From Atherix ibis (lineage: Eukaryota > Arthropoda > Insecta > Diptera > Athericidae): DNA of 64,000 bases. This document shows, piece after piece, positions 35,242 to 47,289 of the stretch; within the stretch, counting starts at the first letter, position 1, and the number at the start of each line of letters is the position of its first letter. Below the pieces are notes generated by a model that searched no databases, had not been told where the DNA came from, and saw nothing but the letters and a program-made list of their open reading frames with translations. The translations under genes were made by a program, and so were the position numbers. The stretch is from the NCBI GenBank assembly GCA_958298945.1, contig OY282609.1:40376954-40440953 (forward strand). Reading direction: 5' to 3'.

Positions 35242-36310
35242 CCATTTGTCAGTAGCAATTTTGGTTGGAAATTTTCAGTAGAAAGTTTCAGTAGAACCCT
35301 TAAGTAGACATTTTCAATAGTAATTTTCAGTAGAAATCTATAGTAAAAATTTTCAGCAGAAATTTTCAGTAGACATTTTCAGTAGAAATTTTCAGTAGAA
35401 ATCTTCAGTAGAAATTTTCAATAGAAATTTTCTGTAGATATTTTCTGTAGATATTTTCAGTAGATATTTTCAGTAGAATTGTGGTGCAAAAATTTTCAGT
35501 AGAAATAGTTAGTAGAAATTTTCAGTAGGAATTTTCAGAGAAATGTTCAGTCGTAATTTTCAGAGAAATTTTCGGAAGAAATTTTCAGTAGATACTTTCA
35601 ATAGAAATTTCAGTAGAAATTTCCAGCAGATATTTTCAGCAGATACTTTCAGTAGAAATTTTCAGTAGAAATTTTTAGTAGAAATCGTAAGTAGAAATTT
35701 TCAGTAGAAATTTTCTGTAGAAACTTTCAGTAGAAATTTTCAGTAGAAATTTTCAATATAAATTTTCAGCAGGAATTTTCGGTAGAAATTTTAAGGAGAA
35801 ATTTTCAGTAGAAATTTTTAGTAGAAATTTTCAGAAGAAATTTTTAGTAGAAATTTTCAGTAGAAATTTTCAGTAGAAATTTTCGGTAGAAATTTTCTGT
35901 AGAAATTTTCAGTAGAAATTTTCAGTAGAAATTTTCAGTAGAAATTTGCAGTAGAAATTTTCAGTAGAAATTTTCAGTAGAAAATTTCAGTAGAAATAGT
36001 TAGCAGAAATTTTCAGTAGGAATTTTCAGTAGAAATTTTCAGTAGATATTTTCAGTACCAATTGTCAGTAGCAATTTTGGGTAGAAAATTTCAGTAAAAA
36101 TTTTTAGAAAAAACTTTCAGCAGAATTTTCAGTCGAAATTTTCATTAGACATTTTTAGTAGAAATCTTCAGTAGAAATTTTCAGTAGAAATTTTCAGTAG
36201 ATATTTTCAGCAGATATTCTCAGTAGATATTTTCAGTAGAAATCTCCAGTAGAAATTTTCAATATAAATTTCCAGTATGAATTTTCAGTAGAAATTTTAG
36301 TGCGAATTAT
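35242..36310 (+). repeat. Worn HOR segment with two CCATTTG-type blocks
   Basis: CCATTTG at 35242 carries TTTTGGTTGG instead of TTTTGGGTGG. GAATTGTGGTGCAAAA near 35.47 kb is shared with the copy near 41.07 kb. A second, strongly altered block (CCAATTGTCAGTAGC at 36058) is followed by unusual units (AGAAAAAACTTTC, GTCGAAATTTTCATTAG, GTATGAATTTTC). The segment ends in a GTGCGAATTATC block broken after ATC near 36311. Confidence 0.72.
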
Positions 36311-37535
36311 CATCTTCAGTAGATATTTTCAGAAAAAATTTTCAGTAGAAATTTTCAGTAGAAATTTTCAGTAGAAATTTTTAGTAGAAATCTTAAGTAG
36401 AAATTTTCAGTAGAAATTTTCTGTAGAAATTTTCAGTAGAAATTTTCAGTAGAAATTTTCAATATAAATTTTCAGCAGGAATTTTCGGTAGAAAATTTGA
36501 GTAGAAATTTTCAGTAGAAATTTCCAGCAGATATTTTCAGCAGATACTTTCAGTAGAAATTTTCAGTAGAAATTTTTAGTAGAAATCTTAAGTAGAAATT
36601 TTCAGTAGAAATTTTCTGTAGAAATTTTCAGTAGAAATTTTCAGTAGAAATTTTTAGTAGAAATCTTAAGTAGAAATTTTCAGTAGAAATTTTCAGTAGA
36701 AATTTTCAGTAGAAATGTTCAGTAGAAATTTTCAGTAGAAATTTTCAGTACAAATTTTCAGTAGAAATTTTCAGTAGAAATTTTCAATATAAATTTTCAG
36801 TAGGAATTTTTGGTAGAAATTTTTAGGAGAAATTATCAGCAGAAATTTTTAGTAGAAATTTTCAGAAGAAATTTTTAGTAGAAATTTTCAGTAGAAATTT
36901 TCAGTAGAAATTTTCGGTAGAAATTTTTAGAAGAAATTTTCAGTAGAAATTTTTAGTAGAAATTTTCAGTAGAAATTTTTAGAAGAAATTTTCAGCAGAA
37001 ATTTTAGTAGGAATGTTTAATAGAAATTACCAGTAGAAATTTTCAGTAGAAATTTTCGGTAGAAATTTTTAGAAGAAATTTTCAGTAGAAAGTTTTAGTA
37101 GAAATTTTCAGTAGAAATTTTTAGAAAAAATTTTCAGTAGAAATTTTTAGTAGAAATTTTCAGTAGAAATTTTTAGAAGAAATTTTTAGCAGAAATTTTA
37201 GTAAAAATGTTTAATAGAAATTATCAGTAGAAATTTTCAGTAGAAATTTTCGGTAGAAAGTTTTAGAAGAAATTTTCAGTAGAAATTTTCAGTAGAAATT
37301 TTCAGTAGAAATTTTCAGTAGAAATTTTCAATAGAAATTTTTAGTAGAAATTTTCAGCAGAAATTTTAGTAGAAATGTTTAATAGAAATTATCAGTAGAA
37401 ATTTTCAGTAGGAATTTTCGGTAGAAATTTTTAGAAGAAATTTTCAGTAGAAATTTTTAGTAGAAATTTTCAGTAGAAATTTTTAGAAGAAATTTTCAGT
37501 AGAAATTTCAGTAGAAATTTTCAGTAGAAATTTTC
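36311..37535 (+). repeat. HOR segment repeating 33.7-34.9 kb
   Basis: After the break at about 36311 the order is CTTAAGTAG, GAGTAG/CCAGCAGATA, a second CTTAAGTAG, GTACAAA, TAGGAG, TAGGAATG/ATTACCAG and AATGTTTAATAG. ATTACCAG at 34471 and 37028 are 2557 bp apart, and a marker near 34141 and 36711 is offset by 2570, one 13-bp unit more. Confidence 0.78.
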
Positions 37536-37870
37536 AGTTGACATTTTCAGTAGATATAATTTGTAGATATTTTCAGTAGAAATTTTCAGTAGAAATTTTC
37601 AGTAAAAATGTTCAGCATAAATTTTTAGTTGACATTTTCAGTAGAAATTTTCTGTAAAAATTTTCAGTAGAAATAGTTAGTAGAAATTTTCAGTAGGAAT
37701 TTTCAGAGAAATGTTCAGTAGAAATTTTCAATAGGAATTTTCAGTAGAAATTTTCAGTGGGAATTATCAGTAGAAATGTTCAGCATAAATTATTAGTAGA
37801 AATTTTAGTAGAAATGTTTAGTAGAAATTTTCAGTAGAAATTTTCAGTAGAAATTTTCAGTAGAAATTTT
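37536..37870 (+). repeat. Linker with GATATAATTTGTAGAT and ATTATTAG modules
   Basis: The GATATAATTTGTAGAT unit near 37552 is otherwise found only near 1374. It is followed by GTTGACATTTTC, GTGGGAATTATC and GCATAAATTATTAG units, as near 3.65-3.85 and 12.5-12.7 kb. Confidence 0.75.
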
Positions 37871-39359
37871 CGGTAGATATTTTCAGTAGATACTTTCAGT
37901 AGATATTTTCAGTAGAAATTTTTAGAAAAAAACTTAAGTAGAAATTTTCAGTAGAAATTTTCTGTAGAAATTTCAGTAGAAATTTTCAGTAGAAATTTTC
38001 AGTAGAAATTTTCAGTAGAAATGTTCAGTAGAAATTTTCAGTAGAAATTATCAGTAGAAATTTTCAATATAAATTTTCAGTAGGAATTTGCAGTAGAAAT
38101 TTTAGTGCGAATTATCAGTAGAAATGTTCAGCATACATTTTTAGTTGAAATTTTCAGTAGAAATTTTCAGTAGAAATTTTTAGTAGAAATTTTCACTAGA
38201 AATTTTCAGTAGAAATTTTCAGTAGAAATTTTCAGTACAAATTTTCAGTAGAAATTTTCAGTAGAAATTTTCAGTAGAAATTTTCAGTAGAAATTTTCAG
38301 TAGAAATTTTCAGTAGAAATTTTCAGTAGAAATTTTCAGTAGAAATTTTCAGTAGAAATTTTCAGTAGAAATTTTCAGTAGAAATTTTCAGTAGAAATTT
38401 TCAGTAGAAATTTTCAATAGAAATTTTCAGTAGAAATTTTCAGTAGAAATTTTCAGTAGAAATTATCAGTAGAAATTTTCAATATAAATTTTCAGTAGGA
38501 ATTTTCAGTAGAAATTTTAATGCGAATTATCAGTAGAAATGTTCAACATAAATGTTCAGTAGAAATTTTCAGTAGGAATTTTCAGTCGAAATTTTCAGTG
38601 GGAATTATCAATAGAAATATTCAGCATAAAATTTTAGTAGAATTTTTAGTAGAAATTTTTAGCAGAAATTTAAGTAGAAATTTTTAGTAGAAATTTTCAG
38701 TAGAAATTTTCAGTAGAAATCTTTAGTAGAAATTTTTAAGAGAAATTTTCAGTAGAATTTTTCAGTAGAAATTTTCAGTAGAAATTTTCAATATAAATTT
38801 TCAGTAGGAATTTTCGGTAGAAATTTTTAGGAGAAATTTTCAGTAGAAATTTTTAGTAGAAATTTTCAGAAGAAATTTTTAGTAGAAATTTTCAGTAGAA
38901 ATTTTCAGTAGAAATTTTCGGTAGAAATTTTCTGTTGAAATTTTCAGTAGAAATTTTCAGTAGAAATTTTCAGCAGAAATTTTCAGCAAAAATTTTCAGC
39001 AAAAATTTTCAGTAGAAATTTTCAGTAAAAATTTTCAGTAGATATTTTCAGTACAAATTTTCAGTGCAAATTTTCAGTAGAAATTTTCTGTAGAAATTTT
39101 CTGTAGAAATTTTCTGTAGAAATTTTCAGTAGAAATTTTCAGCACAAATTTTCAGTAGAAATTTTCAGTAGAAATTTTCAATATAAATTTTCAGTAGGAA
39201 TTCTCAGTAGAAATTTTAGTGCGAATTATCTGTAGAAATGTTCAGCATAAATTTTTAGTTGAAATTTTCAGTAGAAATTTTCAGTAGAAATTTTTAGTAG
39301 AAATTTTCAGTAGAAATTTTCAGTAGAAGTTTTTAGTAGAAATTTTCAGTAGAAATTTT
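37871..39359 (+). repeat. HOR F, copy 1 (1489 bp by marker)
   Basis: It begins at the CGGTAGATA/GATACTTT block with AAAAAAACTTAAGTAG. GTCGAAATTTTCAGTGG at 38587 recurs at 40011, and CTGTTG at 38932 recurs at 40356, both 1424 bp apart. The starts (37871 and 39360) are 1489 bp apart because this copy has five more units after CTGTAGAAATTTCAG. Confidence 0.87.
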
Positions 39360-40744
39360 CGGTAGATATTTTCAGTAGATACTTTCAGTAGATATTTTCA
39401 GTAGAAATTTTTAGAAAAAAACTTAAGTAGAAATTTTCAGTAGAAATTTTCTGTAGAAATTTCAGTAGAAATTTTCAATATAAATTTTCAGTAGGAATTT
39501 GCAGTAGAAATTTTAGTGCGAATTATCAGTAGAAATGTTCAGCATACATTTTTAGTTGAAATTTTCAGTAGAAATTTTCAGTAGAAATTTTTAGTAGAAA
39601 TTTTCACTAGAAATTTTCTGTAGAAATTTTCAGTAGAAATTTTCAGTAGAAATTTTCAGTAGAAATTTTCAGTAGAAATTTTCAGTAGAAATTTTCAGTA
39701 GAAATTTTCAGTAGAAATTTTCAGTAGAAATTTTCAGTAGAAATTTTCAGTAGAAATTTTCAGTAGAAATTTTCAGTAGAAATTTTCAGTAGAAATTTTC
39801 AGTAGAAATTTTCAGTAGAAATTTTCAGTAGAAATTTTCAATAGAAATTTTCAGTAGAAATTTTCAGTAGAAATTTTCAGTAGAAATTATCAGTAGAAAT
39901 TTTCAATATAAATTTTCAGTAGGAATTTTCAGTAGAAATTTTAATGCGAATTATCAGTAGAAATGTTCAACATAAATGTTCAGTAGAAATTTTCAGTAGG
40001 AATTTTCAGTCGAAATTTTCAGTGGGAATTATCAGTAGAAATGTTCAGCATAAAATTTTAGTAGAATTTTTAGTAGAAATTTTTAGCAGAAATTTAAGTA
40101 GAAATTTTTAGTAGAAATTTTCAGTAGAAATTTTCAGTAGAAATCTTTAGTAGAAATTTTTAAGAGAAATTTTCAGTAGAATTTTTCAGTAGAAATTTTC
40201 AGTAGAAATTTTCAATATAAATTTTCAGTAGGAATTTTCGGTAGAAATTTTTAGGAGAAATTTTCAGTAGAAATTTTTAGTAGAAATTTTCAGAAGAAAT
40301 TTTTAGTAGAAATTTTCAGTAGAAATTTTCAGTAGAAATTTTCGGTAGAAATTTTCTGTTGAAATTTTCAGTAGAAATTTTCAGTAGAAATTTTCAGCAG
40401 AAATTTTCAGCAAAAATTTTCAGCAAAAATTTTCAGTAGAAATTTTCAGTAAAAATTTTCAGTAGATATTTTCAGTACAAATTTTCAGTGCAAATTTTCA
40501 GTAGAAATTTTCTGTAGAAATTTTCTGTAGAAATTTTCTGTAGAAATTTTCAGTAGAAATTTTCAGCACAAATTTTCAGTAGAAATTTTCAGTAGAAATT
40601 TTCAATATAAATTTTCAGTAGGAATTCTCAGTAGAAATTTTAGTGCGAATTATCTGTAGAAATGTTCAGCATAAATTTTTAGTTGAAATTTTCAGTAGAA
40701 ATTTTCAGTAGAAATTTTTAGTAGAAATTTTCAGTAGAAATTTT
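39360..40744 (+). repeat. HOR F, copy 2
   Basis: Repeats copy 1, including GTGCAAATTTTC, three successive CTGTAG units and GAATTCTCAGTAG near 40.6 kb. A 16-unit perfect run (39631-39838) matches the interrupted run in copy 1. The match ends near the GAAGTTTT unit at about 40.75 kb. Confidence 0.86.
39631..39838 (+). repeat. Run of 16 perfect units
   Basis: 208 bp of unchanged units between a CTGTAG unit (39618) and a CAATAG unit (39839). Confidence 0.9.
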
Positions 40745-42950
40745 CAGTAGAAGTTTTCAGTAGAAATTTTCAGTTGAAATTTTCAGTAGAAATTTCCAGT
40801 AGAAATTTCCAGTAGAAATTTTCAGTAGAAATTTTCAGTACCATTTGTCAGTAGCAATTTTGGGTGGAAATTTTCAGTAGAAAGTTTCAGTAGAACCCTT
40901 AAGTAGACATTTTCAATAGTAATTTTCAGTAGAAATCTATAGTAAAAATTTTCAGCAGAAATTTTCAGTAGACATTTTCAGTAGAAATTTTCAGTAGAAA
41001 TCTTCAGTAGAAATTTTCAATAGAAATTTTCTGTAGATATTTTCAGTAGATATTTTCAGTAGATATTTTCAGTAGAATTGTGGTGCAAAAATTTTCAGTA
41101 GAAATAGTTAGTAGAAATTTTCAGTAGGAATTTTCAGAGAAATGTTCAGTCGTAATTTTCAGAGAAATTTTCGGAAGAAATTTTCAGTAGATACTTTCAA
41201 TAGAAATTTCAGTAGAAATTTCCAGCAGATATTTTCAGCAGATACTTTCAGTAGAAATTTTCAGTAGAAATTTTTAGTAGAAATCTTAAGTAGAAATTTT
41301 CAGTAGAAATTTTCTGTAGAAACTTTCAGTAGAAATTTTCAGTAGAAATTTTCAATATAAATTTTCAGCAGGAATTTTCGGTAGAAATTTTAAGTAGAAA
41401 TTTTCAGTAGAAATTTTCTGTAGAAACTTTCAGTAGAAATTTTCAGTAGAAATTTTCAATATAAATTTTCAGCAGGAATTTTCGGTAGAAATTTTAAGGA
41501 GAAATTTTCAATAGAAATTTTTAGTAGAAATTTTCAGAAGAAATTTTTAGTAGAAATTTTCAGTAGAATTTTTCAGTAGAAATTTTCCGTAGAAATTTTC
41601 TGTAGAAATTTTCAGTAGAAATTTTCAGTAGAAATTTTCAGTAGAAATTTGCAGTAGAAATTTTCAGTAGAAATTTTCAGTAGAAAATTTCAGTAGAAAT
41701 TTACAGTAGAAATTTTCAGTAGAAATTTTCTGTAGTAATTTTCAGTAGAAATTTTCAGTAGATATTTTCAGTACAAATTTTCAGTACAAATTTTCAGTAG
41801 AAATTTTCTGTAGAAATTTTCTGTAGAAATTTTCAGTAGAAATTTTCAGCACAAATTTTCAGTAGAAATTTTCAGTAGAAATTTTAGTGCGAATTATCTG
41901 TAGAAATGTTCAGCATAAATTTTTAGTTGAAATTTTCAGTAGAAATTTTCAGTAGAAATTTTTAGTAGAAATTTTCAGTAGAAATTTTCAGTAGAAATTT
42001 TTAGTAGAAATTTTCAGTAGAAATTTTCAGTAGAAATTTTCAGTAGAAATTTTCAGTAGAAATTTTCAGTAGAAATTTTCAGTAGAAATTTTCAGTAGAA
42101 ATTTCCAGTAGAAATTTTCAGTAGAAATTTCCAGTAGAAATTTTCAGTAGAAATTTTCAGCAGAAATTTTCAGTACCATTTGTCAGTAGCAATTTTGGGT
42201 GGAAATTTTCAGTAGAAAGTTTCAGTAGAACCCTTAAGTAGACATTTTCAAAAGTAATTTTCAGTAGAAATCTATAGTAAAAATTTTCAGCAGAAATTTT
42301 CAGTAGACATTTTCAGTAGAAATTTTCAGTAGAAATGTTCAGTAGAAATTTTCAATAGAAATTTTCTGTAGATATTTTCAGTAGATATTTTCAGTAGAAA
42401 TTTTGTGCAAAAATTTTCAGTAGAAATAGTTAGTAGAAATTTTCAGTAGGAATTTTCAGAGAAATGTTCAGTCGTAATTTTCAGAGAAATTTTCGGTAGA
42501 AATTTTCAGTAGATATTTTCAATAGAAATTTCAGTAGAAATTTCCAGCAGATATTTTCAGCAGATACTTTCAGTAGAAATTTTCAGTAGAAATTTTTAGT
42601 AGAAATCTTAAGTAGAAATTTTTAGTAGAAATTTTCTGTAGAAATTTTCAGTAGAAATTTTCAGTAGAAATTTTCAGTAGAAATTTTCAATGGAAATTTT
42701 CTGTAGATATTTTCAGTAGATATTTTCAGTAGATATTTTCAGTAGATATTTTCAGTAGATATTTTCAGTAGAAATTTTGTGGAAAAATTTTCAGTAGAAA
42801 TAGTTAGTAGAAATTTTCAGTAGGAATTTTCAGAGAAATTTTCAGTAGAAATTTTCATTTGAAATTTACAATTGAAATTTTCAGAAGGAATTTTCAGTAA
42901 AAATTTTAATGCAAATTATCAGTAGAAATGTTCAGCATAAATTGTTAGTT
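40745..42950 (+). repeat. HOR segment with two CCATTTG copies 1335 bp apart
   Basis: CCATTTG at 40841 and 42176. The first copy shares GAATTGTGGTGCAAAA with the 35.4-kb copy. Around 41314-41521 a 104-bp stretch (8 units, from CTGTAGAAACTTTC to CGGTAGAAATTTTAAG) is tandemly repeated at 41418. The second copy has AAAAGTAATTTT instead of AATAGTAATTTT near 42.25 kb, and runs into a GATATTTT run (about 42.7 kb) with GTGGAAAAATTTTC. Confidence 0.78.
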
Positions 42951-44324
42951 GAAATTTTCAGTAGAAATTTTTAGTAGAAATTTTTAGTAGAAATTTTCAG
43001 CAGAAATTTTCAGTAGAAATTTTTAGTAGAAATTTTCAGTAGAAATTTTCAGTAGATATTTTCAATAGAAATTTCAGTAGAAATTTTCAGTAGAAATTTT
43101 CAGTAGAAATTTTCAGTAGAAATTTTCAGTAGAAAATTTGAGTAGAAATTTTCAGTAGAAATTTCTAGCAGATATTTTCAGTAGATACTTTAAGTAGATA
43201 TTTTCAGTAGAAATTTTTAGTAGAAATCTTAAGTAGAAATTTTCAGTAGAAATTTTCTGTAGAAATTTTCTGTAAAAAATTTTCAGTAGAAATTTTCAGT
43301 AGAAATTTTCAGTAGAAATTTTCAGTAAAAATTTTCAGTAAAAATTTTCAGTAGAAATCTTCAGTAGAAATTTTCAGTAGAAATTTTCAGTAGAAATTTT
43401 CAGTAGGAATTTTCAGAGAAATGTTCAGTAGTAATTTTCAGAGAAATTTTCAGTAGAAATTTTCAGTAGATATTTTCAATAGAAATTTGTTAGTTGAAAT
43501 TTTCAGTAGAAATTTTTAGTAGAAATTTTTAGTAGAAATTTTCAGCAGAAATTTTCAGTAGAAATTTTTAGTAGAAATTTTCAGTAGAAATTTTCAGTAG
43601 ATATTTTCAATAGAAATTTCAGTAGAAATTTTCAGTAGAAATTTTCAGTAGAAATTTTCAGTAGAAATTTTCAGTAGAAATTTTCAGTAGAAATTTTCAG
43701 TAGAAATTTTCAGTAGAAAATTTGAGTAGAAATTTTCAGTAGAAATTTCTAGCAGATATTTTCAGTAGATACTTTAAGTAGATATTTTTAGTAGAAATTT
43801 TTAGTAGAAATCTTAAGTAGAAATTTTCAGTAGAAATTTTCTGTAGAAATTTTCTGTAGAAATTTTCAGTAGAAATTTTCAGTAGAAATTTTCAGTAGAA
43901 ATTTTCAGTAAAAATTTTCAGTAAAAATTTTCAGTAGAAATCTTCAGTAGAAATTTTCAGTAGAAATTTTCAGTACGAATTTTCAGAGAAATGTTCAGTA
44001 GTAATTTTCAGAGAAATTTTCAGTAGAAATTTTCAGTAGATATTTTCAATAGAAATTTCAGTAGAAATTTTCAGTAGAAATTTTCAGTAGAAATTTTCAG
44101 TAGAAAATTTGAGTAGAAATTTTCAGTAGAAATTTCCAGCAGATATTTTCAGTAGAAACTTTAAGTAGATATTTTCAGTAGAAATTTTTAGTAGAAATCT
44201 TAAGTAGAAATTTTCAGTAGAAATTTTCTGTAGAAATTTTCAGTAGAAATTTTCAGTAGAAATTTTCAGTAGAAATTTTTAGTAGAAATTTTCAGTAAAA
44301 ATTTTCAGTAAAAATTTTCAGTAG
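42951..44324 (+). repeat. Triplicated GAGTAG/AGCAGATA module
   Basis: GAGTAG markers at 43140, 43724 and 44111 (spacings 584 and 387 bp) each lead to GCAGATATTTTC, a GATACTTTAAGTAG or GAAACTTTAAGTAG unit and a CTTAAGTAG unit. The first two share TTTCTAGCAG, while the third has TTTCCAGCAG. The linking TTAGTTG/AATTTCAG stretch near 43.05 kb is repeated near 43.6 kb. Confidence 0.78.
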
Positions 44325-47289
44325 AAATCTTCAGTAGAAATTTTCAGTAGAAGTTTTCAGTAGATATTTTCAGTAGGTACTTTCAGTAGATATTTTCAGT
44401 AGAAATTTTCAGTAGAAATTTTCAGTAGAAATTTTCAGTAGAAATTTTCAGTAGAAATTTTCAGTAGAAATTGTTCAATATAAATTTTCAGTAGGAATTT
44501 TCAGTAGAAATTTTAGTGCGAATTATCAGTAGAAATGTTCAGCATAAATTTTTAGTTGAAATTTTCAGTAGAAATTTTCAGTAGAAATTTTCAGAAGAAA
44601 TTTTTAGTAGAAATTTTCAGTAGAAATGTTCAGTAGAAATTTTCAGTAGAAATTATCGGTAGAAATTTTCAATATAAATTTTCAGTAGGAATTTTCAGTA
44701 GAAATTTTAGTGCGAATTATCAGTAGAAATGTTCAGCATAAATTTTTAGTTGAAATTTTCAGTAGAAATTTTCAGTAGAAATTTTTAGTAGAAATTTTCA
44801 GTAGAAATTTTCAGTAGAACTTTTCAGTAGAAATTTTCAGTAGAAATTTTCAGTAGAAATTTTCAGTAGAAATAGTTAGTAGAAATTTTCAGTAGGAATT
44901 TTCAGAGAAATGTTCAGTAAAAATTTTCAATAGGAATTTTCAGTAGAAATTTTCAGTGGGAATTATCAGTAGAAATGTTCAGCATAAATTATTAGTAGAA
45001 ATTTTAGTAGAAATATTTAGTAGAAATTTTCAGTAGAAATTTTCGGTAGATATTTTCAGTAGATACTTTCAGTAGATATTTTCAGTAGAAATTTTTAGAA
45101 AAAAACTTAAGTAGAAATTTTCAGTAGAAATTTTCTGTAGAAATTTTCAGTAGAAATTTTCAGTAGAAATTTTCAGTAGAAATTTTCAGTAGAAATGTTC
45201 AGTAGAAATGTTCAGCATACATTTTTAGTGGAAATTTTCAGTAGAAATTTTCAGTAGAAATTTTCAGTAGAAATTTTCACTAGAAATTTTCAGTAGAAAT
45301 TTTCAGTAGAAATTTTCAGTAGAAATTTTCAGTAGAAATTTTCAGTAGAAATTTTCAGTAGAAATTTTCAGTAGAAATTTCAGTAGAAATTTTCAGTAGA
45401 AATTTTCAGTAGAAATTTTCAGTAGAAATTTTCCGTAGAAATTTTCAGTAGAAATTTTCAGTAGAAATTTTCAGTAGAAATTTTCAGTAGAAATTTTCAG
45501 TAGAAATTATCAGTAGAAATTTTCAATATAAATTTTCAGTAGGAATTTTCAGTAGAAATTTTAATGCGAATTATCAGTAGAAATGTTCAACATAAATGTT
45601 CAGTAGAAATTTTCAGTAGGAATTTTAGTAGAAATTTTCAGTGGGAATTATCAGTAGAAATGTTCAGCATAAAATTTTAGTAGAATTTTTAGTAGAAATT
45701 TTTAGCAGAAATTTAAGTAGAAACTTTTAGTAGAAATTTTCAGTAGAAATTTTCAGTAGAAATTTTCTGTAGAAATTTTTAGTAGAAATTTTTAGGAGAA
45801 ATTTTCAGTAGAATTTTTCAGTAGAAATTTTCAGTAGAAATTTTCAGCACAAATTTTCAGTAGAAATTTTCAGTAGAAATTTTCAATATAAATTTTCAGT
45901 AGGAAGTTTCAGTAGAAATTTTAGTGCGAATTATCTGTAGAAATGTTCAGCATAAATTTTTAGTTGAAATTTTCAGTAGAAATTTTCAGCAGAAATTTTC
46001 AGCAAAAATTTTCAGTAGAAATTTTCAGTAAAAATTTTCAGTAGAAATTTTTAGGAGAAATTTTCAGTAGAAATTTTTAGTAGAAATTTTCAGAAGAAAT
46101 TTTTAGTAGAAATTTTCAGTAGAAATTTTCAATAGAAGTTTTCGGTAGAAATTTTCTGTTGAAATTTTCAGTAGAAATTTTCAGCAGAAATTTTCAGCAG
46201 AAATTTTCAGCAGAAATTTTCAGCAGAAATTTTCAGCAGAAATTTTCAACAGAAATTTTCAGCAAAAATTTTCAGTAGAAATTTTTAGTAAAAATTTTCA
46301 GTAGAAATTTTTAGTAAAAATTTTCAGTAGATATTTTCAGTAGAAATTTTCAGTAGAAATTTTCAGTAGAAATTTTCTGTAGAAATTTTCAGTAGAAATT
46401 TTCAGTAGAAATTTTCAGCACAAATTCTCAGTAGAAATTTTCAGTAGAAATTTTCAATATAAATTTTCAGTATGAATTTTCAGTAGAAATTTTAGTGCGT
46501 ATTATCTGTAGAAATGTTCAGCATAAATTTTTAGTTGAAATTTTCAGTAGAAATTTTCAGTAGAAATTTTTAGTAGAAATTTTCAGTAGAAATTTTCAGT
46601 AGAAATTTTCGGTAGATATTTTCAGTAGATACTTTCAGTAGATATTTTCAGTAGAAATTTTTAGAAAAAAACTTAAGTAGAAATTTTCAGTAGAAATTTT
46701 TTGTAGAAAATTTCAGTAGAAATTTTCAGTAGAAATTTTAGTGCGAATTATCAGTAGAAATGTTCAGCATACATTTTTAGTGGAAATTTTCAGTAGAAAT
46801 TTTCAGTAGAAATTTTTAGTAGAAATTTTCAGTAGAAATTTTCAGTAGAAGTTTTCGGTAGAAATTTTCTGTTGAAATTTTCAGTAGAAATTTTCAGTAG
46901 AAATTTTCAGCAGAAATTTTCAGCAGAAATTTTCAGCAAAAATTTTCAGTAGAAATTTTCAGTAAAAATTTTCAGTAGATATTTTCAGTAGAAATTTTCA
47001 GTAGAAATTTTCAGTAGAAATTTTCAGTAGAAATTTTCAGTAGAAATTTTCTGTAGAAATTTTCAGTAGAAATTTTCAGTAGAAATTTTCAGCACAAATT
47101 TTCAGTAGAAATTTTCAGTAGAAATTTTCAATATAAATTTTCAGTAGGAATTTTCAGTAGAAATTTTAGCGCGAATTATCTGTAGAAATGTTCAGCATAA
47201 ATTTTTAGTTGAAATTTTCAGTAGAAATTTTCAGTAGAAATTTTCAGTAGAAATTTTCAGTAAAAATTTTCAGTAAAAATTTTCAGTAG
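44325..47289 (+). repeat. HOR G, copy 1 (about 2.97 kb)
   Basis: ATTGTTCAATATAAA (44471 to 47449) and CATACATTTTTAGTGG (45216 to 48194) recur at 2978 bp. Later markers drift by multiples of 13: CTGTTG 46156 to 49043 = 2887, CGGTAGATA 46610 to 49432 = 2822, GCATAAA 47195 to 50056 = 2861. The copy holds the CAGCAG run at 46182-46246 and a GCGCGAATTATC block near 47.17 kb shared with copy 2. Confidence 0.85.
46182..46246 (+). repeat. Five tandem CAGCAG variant units
   Basis: CAGCAGAAATTTT is repeated five times, followed by CAACAG (46247) and CAGCAAAA (46260). The sister copy near 49.08 kb has two such units before CAGCAAAA, so the variant expanded locally after the HOR duplicated, or contracted in the sister. 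Confidence 0.88.
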
